In this document: in pieces, positions 1 through 8,206 of the stretch
How the letters are laid out: each line of letters starts with the position of its first letter
Position numbering within the stretch: position 1 is the stretch's first letter
Source: JBBQWR01 sp038210495
GTDB lineage: Bacteria; Planctomycetota; Planctomycetia; Pirellulales; DATAWG01
Direction of reading: 5' to 3'
Length of the DNA stretch: 27,284 nucleotides
NCBI GenBank assembly: GCA_038210495.1
Contig: JBBQWR010000059.1
Span: 1-27,284, forward strand
Program-made: the position numbers and the translations under genes
The notes under the pieces: generated by a model
The model's database searches: none
Seen by the model: only the letters and a program-made list of their open reading frames with translations
Told to the model about the DNA's origin: nothing

Positions 1-10
1 AACTTCGGTT

Positions 11-475
11 TCAAACCACGAATCTCGACGGCGTCCATACCTGGTTCTCCGGGAAGGCGATCATGAGCCGGTCCTCCGACCCCAACCAAGTCTCGCCGAT
101 TCCGACAGATTCACCAAGAGGAACCTGGCGCTGTAGTATTAAATCGCCACCAGCAATCATCGCCGAATCGACTAGACCTGGAATTGCTTGTGTGCCACCG
201 CCAGCAAGCGTCCAGTTGGCGGCTTGGTTCCAATCGCCGGTCGGTGCGTTGAAGACGTACTCGCTGGCAAAAGCTCTATTGAAAAGTAAGCAGACGCACG
301 TCGCCGAGAATATGCAGGCCATCACCGGCAACGTGTGATTAATCGAGTGAAGAAGCGAATACAACAGGCGGGTGTCGCGGACTTGCAGAACTGCCGGCGA
401 ATCACCGCTCGTCAACCGGCGCGATGGCGCCCTGCTTTCATCCGAGACGAGTCTGACCAATTTAAATTTGCTCAT
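11..475 (-). CDS. Exported beta-structure protein fragment, probably truncated
   Basis: I do not recognise a specific gene. The reading frame encodes about 154 residues with a hydrophobic segment near residues 50-70 (MACIFSATCVCLLFN, then an AFAS-like cleavage region), so it is probably exported. After that come WNQAANW and an IPGLVDSAMI stretch, which resemble the opening of planctomycete proteins built from autotransporter-type beta strands, usually several hundred residues long and often ending in PEP-CTERM. Here the frame stops after about 80 mature residues, so the gene looks truncated or frameshifted. Its continuation would lie to the left of the window. The start is uncertain: ATG at 475 gives a long n-region, and the ATG just before ACIF would give a more ordinary signal peptide. 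Confidence 0.4.
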   Translation of the reverse strand: MSKFKLVRLVSDESRAPSRRLTSGDSPAVLQVRDTRLLYSLLHSINHTLPVMACIFSATCVCLLFNRAFASEYVFNAPTGDWNQAANWTLAGGGTQAIPGLVDSAMIAGGDLILQRQVPLGESVGIGETWLGSEDRLMIAFPENQVWTPSRFVV

Positions 476-696
476 CAACAGTTGGTTGGAAAAGGTGTGA
501 TCCGCCGGTAATCGATGTCGACACGAGCAACTGCCAGCGGAAGTACCCGGTGCAGACTTTTTCTGCGCTGAAGGCGACGAAGGAGTCTTACAGTATCCCG
601 AATGGGAAAGAGGGAATGAGCCGTTATTCTAAACTCGAAAAACGGTTCGATTCATTAGCGATTACTCGGAGGACGAGAGCCAAGCCAAGTGGAGGC

Positions 697-1044
697 CAAT
701 TCAGCGATTCAGGACTGCGTTAATCGAATCTTGACGGCCAAATTGTTGCGCACGGTGGAAAATCGAGCGCTCCCTGAAAATAGCTGCCGACGACAACGAT
801 CGCAAGTAGGCCTGTTGATTTTCTTGGACCCGCGCGACAGCGCGACGACTTGCACGATGCGGGGATGCCTGAGGCAATCGGCGGAGAAATCATCATGGTC
901 GGGCAGCGTGAACTTCAGCATTAGGAGTTGGCCATTGGACCGTTTTTCGAGCTTTTCGAGGATGCTCGCTTTGAGCAGCGATTCCGCCTTGCCCCTTTCG
1001 GGGCAGTGAATGGCGACTTCCGGCTCGACAGCCGGCAAAGTGAA
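697..1044 (-). pseudogene. Class I fructose-bisphosphate aldolase, 3' remnant
   Basis: Read on the minus strand, 1044 to about 840 encodes LPAVEPEVAIHCPERGKAE, then LLKASILEKLEK, GQLLMLKFTLPDHDDF and HPRIVQVVALSRG. This matches, in order, the C-terminal third of the single-domain bacterial class I aldolase (pattern: PIIEPEV, a helix, VMLKLTIP, HPxVxRVVxLSGG). After VVALSRG the frame no longer fits. Alternative frames give pieces such as AQQFGRQDSINAVLNR, which suggests frameshifts in the tail that normally reads ASFSRAL then a Q-rich helix. The N-terminal two thirds, including the catalytic lysine region, is missing. The homology stops about 20 bases from the palindromic repeat at 1063-1091. 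This is a decayed gene and not expected to be functional. Assignment is from memory of the family. Confidence 0.65.
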
Positions 1045-1062
1045 GACGGGAGGACGGCGGGT

Positions 1063-1091
1063 GGCACTGGCAAGCGAAGTCTGCCAGTGCC
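1063..1091. repeat. Short palindromic repeat (REP-like)
   Basis: Perfect 10-base arms, ggcactggca at 1063-1072 and tgccagtgcc at 1082-1091, enclose a 9-base loop. The element lies in non-coding sequence beside the truncated aldolase remnant. I recall similar cactggcaagc-type palindromes dispersed in planctomycete genomes; only one copy is in this window. Confidence 0.6.
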
Positions 1092-1275
1092 ATGACCGCG
1101 CCGGCAAGAGCGGATCGCGAGGCGCGGCCCCTAGGCGCCGCGATGCCAACCTTGTTGTCATCCTCGGCGCCGGCGAATCCGGCCTTGCCGCGCAGCAGGT
1201 TGTCGATCGGCCGCCGGCGCCCCGACGTCGAAGTCGCCGCTTGGCCCAGTTCCGCGATCGTGGTGAACGTCCGTA

Positions 1276-1286
1276 TATTATATAAT
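1276..1286 (+). promoter_or_regulatory. AT-rich -10-like element upstream of the HTH gene
   Basis: An isolated AT-only stretch in otherwise very GC-rich sequence contains a perfect TATAAT at 1281-1286, about 60 bases before the proposed start at 1348. No good -35 hexamer is visible at the usual spacing, so this is a weak promoter call resting on the -10 match and position alone. Confidence 0.25.
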
Positions 1287-1347
1287 GCGGCCCAGCAGCG
1301 CGGCGCCGCCGCGCCCGCCCGAACCACCACCGGCGACAGTTCCTCAC

Positions 1348-1890
1348 ATGGATACCAGCGACGAAAACAGCAAACCCGGCCGCAAGCCGCTGCTCGACGA
1401 CGCCAAGCGCCGCGAAATCTGCGCGATCCTCGCGATCGGCGGCACGCGCCGCATGGCCGCCCACTACGTCGGCTGCTCGGTCGACACCGTCGGCCGCGCC
1501 GCGCTGCGCGATCCGGCGTTCGCCGATCAAATTCGCAAGGCCGAAGTCGGCTCCGAAATACTCTTTCTGCGAAATCTGCGGGCCGCCTGTCAGGACGCCA
1601 AACAATGGCGGGCCGCCACCTGGGGCCTGGAGCGGTTCTTCCCCGATCGTTATGGCCGCCGCCCGCCCCGCACGATCACTCGGGCCGCCCTCCGCCAGCT
1701 GCTCCGCCACCTGGGGTTGGAAATTGCCTCCGGATTTCCGTCCGGCGCCGACCGGCAGCGGATCGTGGCCCGCCTCGACCAACTAGTCCGCGCCGCGCGC
1801 CGCCAAGCCGGCGCCACTGGCTCTGCCCGTCCTCGGCCTGCCAGAGCTCGGCGCACTTCAAAACGCAAAATCGAGGCGCAAGCAACGTGA
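1348..1890 (+). CDS. Helix-turn-helix-like hypothetical protein
   Basis: This encodes 180 residues. Residues 10-60 (GRKPLLDDAKRREICAILA, GGTRRMAAHYVGCSVDTV, then RALRDPAFADQIRKAE) have the look of a homeodomain-like or resolvase/terminase-small-subunit-type helix-turn-helix, with a GCS-type turn before a putative recognition helix. A second conserved-looking block, AAxQDAKQWRAATWGLERFFPDRYGRR, follows at about residues 80-105. The tail is Arg/Ala/Pro-rich and basic. I have seen this arrangement in planctomycete hypothetical proteins, but the function is unknown; DNA binding is inference. I chose ATG 1348 because the sequence before it is Pro/Ala-rich and does not look like protein. No clear Shine-Dalgarno is seen. 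It stands alone, flanked by gene remnants. Confidence 0.75.
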   Translation: MDTSDENSKPGRKPLLDDAKRREICAILAIGGTRRMAAHYVGCSVDTVGRAALRDPAFADQIRKAEVGSEILFLRNLRAACQDAKQWRAATWGLERFFPDRYGRRPPRTITRAALRQLLRHLGLEIASGFPSGADRQRIVARLDQLVRAARRQAGATGSARPRPARARRTSKRKIEAQAT

Positions 1891-2288
1891 ATTTCCTCGG
1901 ACCACGTCGGCCATTCGCTCGCTCGCGGGCAAATTTGCAGTTTGCCGCGCACGCGACGCGGCCGCAAAACGCCAGACGAAAAACTCGCAAAATCACCGGG
2001 AGAAACGCCACGCTGGCCTGGCCGCGCCGCGCGGCCCCGGCGGTTGCCGCGAGCCAGGCTTCGCAAAATCATCCCCCGTCTGGTGAAAAAGCGCGAAATC
2101 CTTCGAGAAACTCGCCCCCACCTTTGGAAAAAGTGGCCCAAAACACGGAAAATCGTGTTTCACTCGCGACACGACGAAATTGCCAGCGCTTCGGCTGAAA
2201 CAGGCGCCGGCGGGTGGCGCCGGCCAGCGCAAGGGGTAGAAAAATGGGTAGAGCCACGATGCGCGAGGGGCAACTCTGCAAGCGAGAC
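1891..2288. other. Intergenic stretch without a recognisable gene
   Basis: Open frames here encode Arg/Pro-rich sequence on both strands with no recognisable motif, as expected of GC-rich non-coding DNA. A small hairpin with 7-base arms (aaacacg at 2141-2147, cgtgttt at 2154-2160) is present, but no T-run follows it, so it is not called a terminator. Confidence 0.5.
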
Positions 2289-2465
2289 GGAATCACGATC
2301 AACATTTTTCTACTCCCCAGTTGGTCGCAGTCGTCGGAGGATATTCAGTTTGCCTATCGGCTCGCGGAATCGACAGCGGGACGGGTGTTCTTCACGGCAG
2401 GGAACGATTTGGATCGCTACGTGGTTTGGGACTACGTGAACCGCAAGCGGTCGATTGTGGCGTAA
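2289..2465 (+). pseudogene. C-terminal remnant of a VWA-type protein
   Basis: The last 58 codons before the TAA at 2463-2465 read GITINIFLLPSW, then FAYRLAESTAGRVFFTAG and DLDRYVVWDYVNRKR. This has the layout of the end of a von Willebrand factor A domain: a final beta strand after GI, then a helix carrying (F)AxxxAExTGGRxF, followed by a DLDRYVxxDY tail that I associate with planctomycete VWA proteins. Nothing upstream in this frame looks like the rest of a VWA domain, and no MIDAS motif (DxSxS) is present. I therefore call it a 3' remnant. The family assignment is moderate because it rests on a short stretch. Confidence 0.45.
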
Positions 2466-2478
2466 GGCGTTTTCGCAT

Positions 2479-2540
2479 ACTAACCCGAAGCATTAGCGAG
2501 GCAGTGTGGTCGCGCCGCCTCGCTAACACATCGGGTTAGT
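2479..2540. repeat. Long imperfect palindrome (actaacccga family)
   Basis: Arms at 2479-2502 and 2517-2540 match at 21 of 24 positions as an inverted repeat, with the outer ends actaacccga and tcgggttagt perfectly paired, around a 14-base loop. It lies between the VWA remnant and sppA. I recall actaacccga-agc-gagcgagg palindromes as a common dispersed repeat of Pirellula-type genomes. No T-tract follows, so it is treated as a REP-like element. Confidence 0.75.
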
Positions 2541-2648
2541 GGGTGCGAGTTGCTTGACGAAGCCTTTGGGCTGAGGTCAAGATGGGTGCATTACCGGGCT
2601 CTGGTCTCGGCTTTATTTGAATCTCGAACTCTCAAATGGGAGATTTTT

Positions 2649-4448
2649 ATGAATCGCTTTACGTCGCGTGTGAAGTGGATTGCGATTTTGCTCCTATTTG
2701 TCGCGCCGGCGGCTACAGTTCGCGCGGCCGATGACTCCAAAACCGACGACGCGAAACCGGCCAAGGCCGACAAATCCAAGGTTAAGGTCGCCGTGATCGA
2801 GCTCAAGGGCTCGTATCCCGAGGGCGCCGAGGCGGAGGGGCTTTTCGCCGAGATTTCACCGAATCTCAATCGGATTCTCGATCGACTGAATCAAGCCGCC
2901 AAGGATGACAAGATCGCCGCCGTGATTCTCGAAGTCCGCGATCCCGAGGTGGGCCGCGCGAAGGTCAACGAGATTCGCGCTGCGATCGCCGCGATTCGCA
3001 AGGCTGGCAAGAAAGTGTATGCCGATGTTCGCTCGGCCGACTCGAAGCAGTATTTGATCGCCTCGGCTTGCAACGAAATCATCATGCCCGAGAGCGGGAC
3101 GCTAACCGTGATGGGAGTCCGGGCCGAATTGACGTTCTACAAGGACCTCCTCGACAAGCTGGGGGTTAAGGCGGAGATCATGCAAATGGGCGCCTACAAG
3201 GGCGCTTCCGAGCCGATGACCCGCAGCGGCATGAGTCCCGAGTTTCGCAAGCAATTCGAGCTGGTCATCGACGATTTTTACGCCCAATTGGTCGACACGA
3301 TCGTCGCCGATCGCCACTTGGATCACGGCAAGGTCAAGGACCTGATCGACGAAGGGCTGCTCACGGCCACCGGCGCCAAAGAGGCCGGGCTGATCGATCG
3401 CGTGCAGTACATCGACCAATTCCGCGACGATTTGGCCAAAACCCTCAAAGTGGACGAAATCAAGCTCGTGAAAGATTACGGCAAGAAAGAAGTCGACGCC
3501 GACCTGTCGAGCTTCGCCGGCATGATCAAGTTCATGCAAATGGTGATGGGCATCGAGACGCCTCAAACGAGCGGCAAGAACAAGAAGATCGCGGTCATCT
3601 ATGCCGTCGGCGTGATCAACTCAGGCGAAAGCGGCGGCGGGCTGTTCGACGAGGCCTCGCTCGGCGGCGATACGTTGATCAAAGCCATCCATCAAGCCGA
3701 GGAAGATTCCAAGGTCGTGGCCATCGTGCTGCGAATCGATAGCCCCGGCGGATCGGCGCTGGCCAGCGACCTCATGTGGCGCGAAATCGTCAAATGCAAA
3801 AAACCGATTATCGCCAGCATGGGCGACACGGCCGCGAGCGGCGGCTATTACATCGCGATGGGCGCCAAGAAAATCTTCTGCGAGCCGGGGACGCTCACCG
3901 GCTCGATCGGCGTCGTCGGCGGCAAGGTCGCGCTCAAGGGTTTGTTCGACAAGATCGGGATCAAGACCGATGTAATCAGCCGCGGCAAGAACAGCGGTCT
4001 GGAATCGATGGACGAGCCGTTCAGCCCCTCGGAGCGCGACGCTTGGATGAAGAGCATGCACGACATCTATCGGCAGTTCACGACCAAGGCGTCCGAGGGA
4101 CGCAAGATCGAGCTCAAAAAGCTGCAAGAAGACTTGGCCGGGGGGCGGGTCTGGTCGGGCAAGCAGGCCGTGAACAACAAGCTGGCCGATAAGCTAGGCA
4201 CGCTCGATGACGCCGTGGCGGAAGCCAAGTCGATGGCCGGACTGAAGGCGGAAGACGCCGTCGATCGCTTGAATCTGCCGAAGCCGAAGTCGTTCTTGGA
4301 AAACCTCTTCGGCGGCTCGTCGACCGAGACACGGCTCAAATCGGCGGCGCCGGAACTGGCCGAGGGCTTGGCTAAGCTCGCCCGGATTAGGCGAATGTTC
4401 TCGGAGCGCGCGGCGCTGGTGCTGCCTTGCGAGATCGATATCAAGTAA
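2649..4448 (+). CDS. sppA: Signal peptide peptidase SppA, 67K type
   Basis: SppA cleaves leftover signal peptides in or at the cytoplasmic membrane. This 599-residue protein has two tandem S49 peptidase domains, as in the E. coli 67-kDa enzyme (618 residues). Residues 1-26 form a signal or anchor segment (WIAILLLFVAPAATVRA). The general-base lysine is expected at K184 in GAYKGASEP of the N-terminal domain, and the nucleophile at S397 in DTAASGGYYIA of the C-terminal domain, preceded by RIDSPGGSA. Both catalytic residues are present, so it should be active. I chose ATG 2649 because it follows a purine-rich gggaga about 6 bases upstream and begins the signal peptide; the upstream in-frame extension lacks any such feature. 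The gene is convergent with the membrane-protein gene ending at 4475, only 26 bases away. Confidence 0.95.
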   Translation: MNRFTSRVKWIAILLLFVAPAATVRAADDSKTDDAKPAKADKSKVKVAVIELKGSYPEGAEAEGLFAEISPNLNRILDRLNQAAKDDKIAAVILEVRDPEVGRAKVNEIRAAIAAIRKAGKKVYADVRSADSKQYLIASACNEIIMPESGTLTVMGVRAELTFYKDLLDKLGVKAEIMQMGAYKGASEPMTRSGMSPEFRKQFELVIDDFYAQLVDTIVADRHLDHGKVKDLIDEGLLTATGAKEAGLIDRVQYIDQFRDDLAKTLKVDEIKLVKDYGKKEVDADLSSFAGMIKFMQMVMGIETPQTSGKNKKIAVIYAVGVINSGESGGGLFDEASLGGDTLIKAIHQAEEDSKVVAIVLRIDSPGGSALASDLMWREIVKCKKPIIASMGDTAASGGYYIAMGAKKIFCEPGTLTGSIGVVGGKVALKGLFDKIGIKTDVISRGKNSGLESMDEPFSPSERDAWMKSMHDIYRQFTTKASEGRKIELKKLQEDLAGGRVWSGKQAVNNKLADKLGTLDDAVAEAKSMAGLKAEDAVDRLNLPKPKSFLENLFGGSSTETRLKSAAPELAEGLAKLARIRRMFSERAALVLPCEIDIK

Positions 4449-4474
4449 CGCGGCTTGGGGCCGAGCCGGCCGAG

Positions 4475-5728
4475 TCACTTCGCGAACCACGTCGGGCGTC
4501 GCTCCAAAACGAGACGGGCCAGCCAGCGGGCTTCCCCTTCGGTGAGGTTCTCGATTCGGCACAAGTCCACGTTGCCAGTGGCAACCAGCGCCAACGCGAA
4601 AGGAAGCGTGGTGGCGGCGATATCCGCCAGACGCTTGGAGGTTGGTGGATCGCCGCTTAAACATCGCAAATCCAAACGATCTAGCTCATCGACTTCCCAC
4701 GCTCGCGTGCGGCGAAAGACGGGCCAACGCGTTTGGCTCGTTATCCGGTCGTGCTCGAATCGCCACGCCGTGCGGCGAAATGGCTCGAGCACCGCCAGGA
4801 CCAGCGCCGCAACCATGACCAGGCCAATCGCCTCGAAGGGAATCAAGAAGACGAACAGTCCCCACCACTCGATACCCTGGGGCCGGATGTTGTTCGGCAT
4901 GACGCCCAGCAACAATAAAACGAATACCGAGACGACGCCATTCCAGAATAGATTGATGAAAACCGCTCCCAAAATTGTCCCGATGCTCAATCGGCCCTGT
5001 TGCGAAATCTCCCAAAAATCCACTTCGTCCGTGAGCCGCCAATCGCTGTCCGACGGCGGCTCGGCGCTCGTATGCTCGTAGGTGAGCATCTCGCATGAGT
5101 CGGACGTCTCTGCGCAAATTGCGGCGTCGTTTATTACGCCCTCGGCGGATGGCGCCGCCAACTCCAGAGCCTTCCGCTGCACCAGGGGGCCGGTCGTTCT
5201 CAGATACCGATTGAGTTGGAAAACGAGCCACTCGCGTTCCGAGTCGGGCAGGCGAAACGCAAATCGCAGCGGCTTTCCCAACGTGACCATTTCGATGCCC
5301 CGCAGGGGAACGTCATTTTCCGTTTGGTTGCTGCGGCACTCGCGGAAATATCGAATTTCCTCGCGCGGCACAAACCGGGATGAGATCTTGACGATCGCCG
5401 TCCGCAGAAAGAGCGCCTTGTCTCTGCGGAGCAGCAGCGTCTCTTTTCCGAACCTGATCCATACCAAGAAACTCGCGACCGCCAACCACGACGCCCAAAA
5501 GGGGACGGCAAAGGCCAACATTCCGATCGACGGTTCGTGAACGACGACGCCGATCAGCGCCACGCAGCCTACGGACCAGCCGATGAGCCAGAGGAGCAAA
5601 AAACAGCCCGGCCCGCCTCCCCGATTTTTGTGGACGGCGATTCCGTCAGGCTCTTCGTAGAACTCAACCGTCAGCTTCTCCGGCCGCGAAGGGCCGGGCG
5701 TAGCATCGGAATCGCCGGGTTGATTCAT
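4475..5728 (-). CDS. Four-segment membrane protein with internal duplication
   Basis: I do not recognise the family. The 417 residues appear to hold two similar halves. Each has a pair of transmembrane segments (about 42-62 and 70-92; then about 249-275 and 291-314) followed by a soluble beta-rich block. Those blocks run from DKALFLRTAIVKISSRFVP to the helix EREWLVFQLNRYL, and from FEHDRITSQTRWPVFRRTR to EGEARWLARLVLERR. The shared pattern (a strand with a short basic turn, then xEAxWLxxxL helix) suggests a small PH-like fold repeated twice; this is inference. The start codon overlaps the stop of the upstream transglutaminase-like gene in an ATGA arrangement, so the two are probably translated together. 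No enzyme motif is visible. Confidence 0.8.
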   Translation of the reverse strand: MNQPGDSDATPGPSRPEKLTVEFYEEPDGIAVHKNRGGGPGCFLLLWLIGWSVGCVALIGVVVHEPSIGMLAFAVPFWASWLAVASFLVWIRFGKETLLLRRDKALFLRTAIVKISSRFVPREEIRYFRECRSNQTENDVPLRGIEMVTLGKPLRFAFRLPDSEREWLVFQLNRYLRTTGPLVQRKALELAAPSAEGVINDAAICAETSDSCEMLTYEHTSAEPPSDSDWRLTDEVDFWEISQQGRLSIGTILGAVFINLFWNGVVSVFVLLLLGVMPNNIRPQGIEWWGLFVFLIPFEAIGLVMVAALVLAVLEPFRRTAWRFEHDRITSQTRWPVFRRTRAWEVDELDRLDLRCLSGDPPTSKRLADIAATTLPFALALVATGNVDLCRIENLTEGEARWLARLVLERRPTWFAK

Positions 5729-6945
5729 CGGACACTTATTTCCCGGCCGATAGAATCGAGCGTAATATCCGACGATCCTTCAGCGCGAATTTCAAATTCG
5801 CGCACGATCTGCGGTTCATTGCCGACTTTGAACTCCGCCGAATACTTTTCGCCGCGAGCGAGATCGAATTTGAACTTGCTCGCGCCGACGTCGGCCGCGA
5901 CGATGTGGCCCTTGTGCCGAATTGTCAGTTCGCCTCCCGCAAGGGGGCCTGTCTTGTCCACGATATTAACCGTGACGTGAGACCGGCGGGTGTAAAAGGG
6001 GGTCACGTCGAGCGCGGCGACATCTTTGTTATCCGGAGCCCAAAGCAACGGAAAGTACGTGCCCGTCGGGGCGAAGCAGGCGGCGTGGATGCGCGTCGGG
6101 AGCTTCGACCCGTCGGCTTGGGAGGCATTGCCGGCGAACCAGGTTTGATTGAGCTCGCCGATCTCAGAAGCGCCGAGATAATTCCACTGCCGATCCCAAA
6201 CCTCGATCCAGGTGTGATTTCCCGGAGTCTTCGTCCACTGCGTGCCGACGACTCGGGCCGGCACGCCGACCGCGCGACAAGCGTCGACCAACAGAATCGA
6301 CAGGCCGGTACACGACGCGTAACCTGCTTGCGTAGATTCATACGGGCTTTGATCCGGCTTCGGACGCTTGGTGGGATGATACTTGACGTTCAGATCGGCG
6401 AACACGGCTTTGTTGAGCGCGAGACAGGCTTCGCCGGGTGTCCGGCAGTTCTGCACCGCCGGCAAGAATTTGTCGTGGAAATCTTTGCGATAATTATCCC
6501 GTCGCTCGTTGAGATTCGCATACGGAAGCACATATTCAAAGAACAATTCATCCGGCAGGTTTTTGCCCCAGGCCGCCGTCTGCCGCGCTCGACAGGCGTA
6601 GTCGACGTTTTCGAGCAGAAAGTCAGCCTTTAGCTTGGTCAAATCTTCGGGCGGCATATGAGCGATTAAATACGCCATTGCTTCACGCTGCGCGATGGGA
6701 GTCCGTTGAATTGCGACGATCAATTCGCTTTGATTCTGCTCCGCCGCGCCGAGCGATTTGACCGCGTCGGGCCGATACGCAGCCGGCAGCAGATTAACCG
6801 CCTCGATCATGGTCAGAGGCGGGACCGCGGAATCACTCTTCGCGGACTCGGCAGTTTGAGTCTCCTCGGCCGCGAGGGGGGCCGCGGGCCAAATCGCCAA
6901 CAGCGGCGAGCAGATCAGTAATGTATGCGCTAAGGGCCGTTTCAT
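5725..6945 (-). CDS. Exported transglutaminase-like protein
   Basis: The 406-residue protein begins with a signal peptide (about residues 1-26, ending AAPLAAEE). The transglutaminase-like core (papain fold) is at about 165-265. The likely nucleophile is C212 in GYASCTGLSILLVDACR, followed by GVPARVVG, and the histidine is H244 in GNHTWIEVWD. The usual third residue in a DPT motif is replaced by the sequence WNYLGASE, as in a subgroup of bacterial transglutaminase-like proteins that carry GAxE there; the triad may be atypical. Residues from about 305 to the end look like a beta-sandwich (VTVNIVDKTGPLAGGELTI). It may act as a protease, peptidoglycan-linked hydrolase or crosslinker outside the cytoplasm; the substrate is unknown. 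It is translationally coupled to the following membrane-protein gene. Confidence 0.85.
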   Translation of the reverse strand: MKRPLAHTLLICSPLLAIWPAAPLAAEETQTAESAKSDSAVPPLTMIEAVNLLPAAYRPDAVKSLGAAEQNQSELIVAIQRTPIAQREAMAYLIAHMPPEDLTKLKADFLLENVDYACRARQTAAWGKNLPDELFFEYVLPYANLNERRDNYRKDFHDKFLPAVQNCRTPGEACLALNKAVFADLNVKYHPTKRPKPDQSPYESTQAGYASCTGLSILLVDACRAVGVPARVVGTQWTKTPGNHTWIEVWDRQWNYLGASEIGELNQTWFAGNASQADGSKLPTRIHAACFAPTGTYFPLLWAPDNKDVAALDVTPFYTRRSHVTVNIVDKTGPLAGGELTIRHKGHIVAADVGASKFKFDLARGEKYSAEFKVGNEPQIVREFEIRAEGSSDITLDSIGREISVR

Positions 6946-7017
6946 CGTTCTGAGAACCTACGCCAGTTGGAATGATCAAGTCGAAGCGATTGACTTAGGG
7001 ACGCCCCGAGAAGGCGG

Positions 7018-7224
7018 AAATGACGAATGACGAAACACCCAATGTCTAATCAATGACGAATGCTTAAATGACGAATGAGTAAGGTTTTTCTGTGGCGCTG
7101 CGAGCAGCGCTCTGATGTCGCGAAAATGCGACGACATAAAACCGCCGCTAAAAGCCAATTTCAGGCCTTCGTCATTCGTGCTTCATCCTTCGTCATTGAT
7201 TGGACATTCGTCATAGACATTCGG
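7018..7224. repeat. Composite inverted repeat (aatgacgaat family), copy 1
   Basis: The left part (7018-7083) consists of iterated aatgacgaatgacg units with caatgtctaatcaatgacg. The right part (7164-7224) is its degenerate reverse complement (ggccttcgtcattcgtgc, then ttcgtcattgattggac). Between them are two compact hairpins, for example gcgctgc-ga-gcagcgc at 7095-7110. A second copy lies at 22041-22242. The element occupies the gap upstream of the transglutaminase-like gene and encodes nothing. Confidence 0.8.
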
Positions 7225-7233
7225 GCTATTCGC

Positions 7234-7276
7234 CTCTCCGGGGCTTCGGCGACGACGCCTCCAGCCCCGAACACCC
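7234..7276. repeat. 43-base dispersed repeat, copy 1
   Basis: This stretch (ctctccggggcttcggcg ... agccccgaacaccc) matches 18880-18922 at 38 of 43 positions. Here its inverted partner is not evident, while the copy at 18823-18922 has both arms. It probably derives from the same mobile or amplifying repeat. Confidence 0.7.
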
Positions 7277-7387
7277 GGCCGAAGCCATTGACTTAGCCAA
7301 TGTATCTTGCCCGAAGATCGACGGCAAACCGGTCGGCGGCGGCCAACCGCTGCGGAAGCTCATGGCCGGTCGATGCGTCCATAGAAA

Positions 7388-7426
7388 ATCGCGTGGCGGC
7401 CCTGGAAGGTTGGGTCGCCACGCGAT
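7388..7426. repeat. Palindrome with perfect 11-base arms
   Basis: Arms atcgcgtggcg (7388-7398) and cgccacgcgat (7416-7426) are perfect inverted repeats around a 17-base loop. It lies about 110 bases downstream of the small lipoprotein gene on the minus strand. There is no T-run, so it is called a REP-like palindrome, though a stable RNA hairpin at the end of the lipoprotein transcript is possible. I see nothing else in the rest of the 6946-7534 gap. Confidence 0.65.
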
Positions 7427-7534
7427 GAATGCTCGCGCGGTAATGATGCACCGCCGCAGGCGGGATCGAATCCGAAAATCGGACGATCCAGCCGAAAGCC
7501 AATAAAGGCTCGGCAACTGGTGACGCGGGGGCGT

Positions 7535-7753
7535 TTACAAAATTCCGCCGTGGGTGCGGTACGGACTCATGTGCGACGGCTGGTCCAAGAACCAGAATCG
7601 CTCCCATTCGTCGAGCAATAGCCGCAAGTCTTCCGATGTATTCAAGAGCTCGCCCGTCCGCCGAGGCGGATCGGCCGAATAGGCTGGAAGAATGCAGCCG
7701 CTACCCGCGCCTAACAAAAGGCTAATCGAAGCAGCTAATAAGAGCCTGCGCAT
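7535..7753 (-). CDS. Small lipoprotein, hypothetical
   Basis: The gene encodes 72 residues. MRRLLLAASISLLLGAGSGC is a lipoprotein signal with C20 as the likely lipidated cysteine, so the mature protein would be about 53 residues on the membrane surface. The mature part contains a conserved-looking helix, SEDLRLLLDEWERFWFLDQP, followed by SHMSPYRTHGGIL at the C-terminus. I recall short planctomycete proteins with this WERFWFxDxPxHxTPxRxHGG ending, but no function is known to me. A strong Shine-Dalgarno (aggaggag type, complement of 7763-7770) sits about 8 bases before ATG 7753 and supports the start. It is a single-gene unit. Confidence 0.85.
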   Translation of the reverse strand: MRRLLLAASISLLLGAGSGCILPAYSADPPRRTGELLNTSEDLRLLLDEWERFWFLDQPSHMSPYRTHGGIL

Positions 7754-8206
7754 CTGAGCAACTCCTCCCTGAGACGTCAGTACGCCGCGCGGAGCGCGGA
7801 ACGAATCAATTTGCCTGAAAATCCGTTATCTTACTCATGGCCAAGCACGCGGCCTCGCCGTGTCGACAATCCATCGTCGTCCGGCGCGTGCAGCGCACGA
7901 CCATCGCTGCGCCACCGCTCGCGGCGGCGCAGCTAGTTCATGGGAAAACGGTAAATCGAATGAAACGAACGTAAATGCGGTCGAACGACCTATTAGCCGC
8001 TGGCGCCAGATGAGTTCTTGCCTGGCGGCTTTGTTGTCTTGGTTGGCCTGTTTATCCCGTCAGCCAAAGAGGGCTTTGGCGAGAGATTTCGAGGCTCGGG
8101 GCGAAAGCTACTGTTTATCGCGTCCCGCGCCGAGAGCAAAATGACTGAAAAACTTTGCTGCCGCGAGATTTTAGGCGATTATCGAAATGCTGGTTACCTG
8201 CCCGGC
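7754..8206. other. Intergenic stretch without a recognisable gene
   Basis: Apart from the ribosome-binding site of the small lipoprotein at its left end, I see no gene, conserved motif or strong terminator here. A plus-strand frame at 7860-8144 encodes composition-biased sequence with no family resemblance and is not called. Confidence 0.5.

Noticed and set aside
709..1782. Long minus-strand open frame of 357 codons across the aldolase remnant and the HTH gene
   Set aside because: Only the 840-1044 part shows family similarity. The rest is antisense to the HTH-like gene and is Arg/Gly/Ala-rich, as expected of GC-rich antisense frames.
1092..2198. Plus-strand open frame of 368 codons
   Set aside because: Overlaps the HTH-like gene in another frame, extremely Arg/Pro-rich and without motifs.
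7018..7224. CRISPR array suggested by repeated aatgacgaat units
   Set aside because: Units are about 7-15 bases, nearly contiguous, and mirrored as an inverted repeat; there are no regular spacers and no cas genes.
7293..7607. Minus-strand frame of 104 codons downstream of the small lipoprotein
   Set aside because: Runs through the 11-base palindrome, has no family resemblance and overlaps the lipoprotein gene in another frame.
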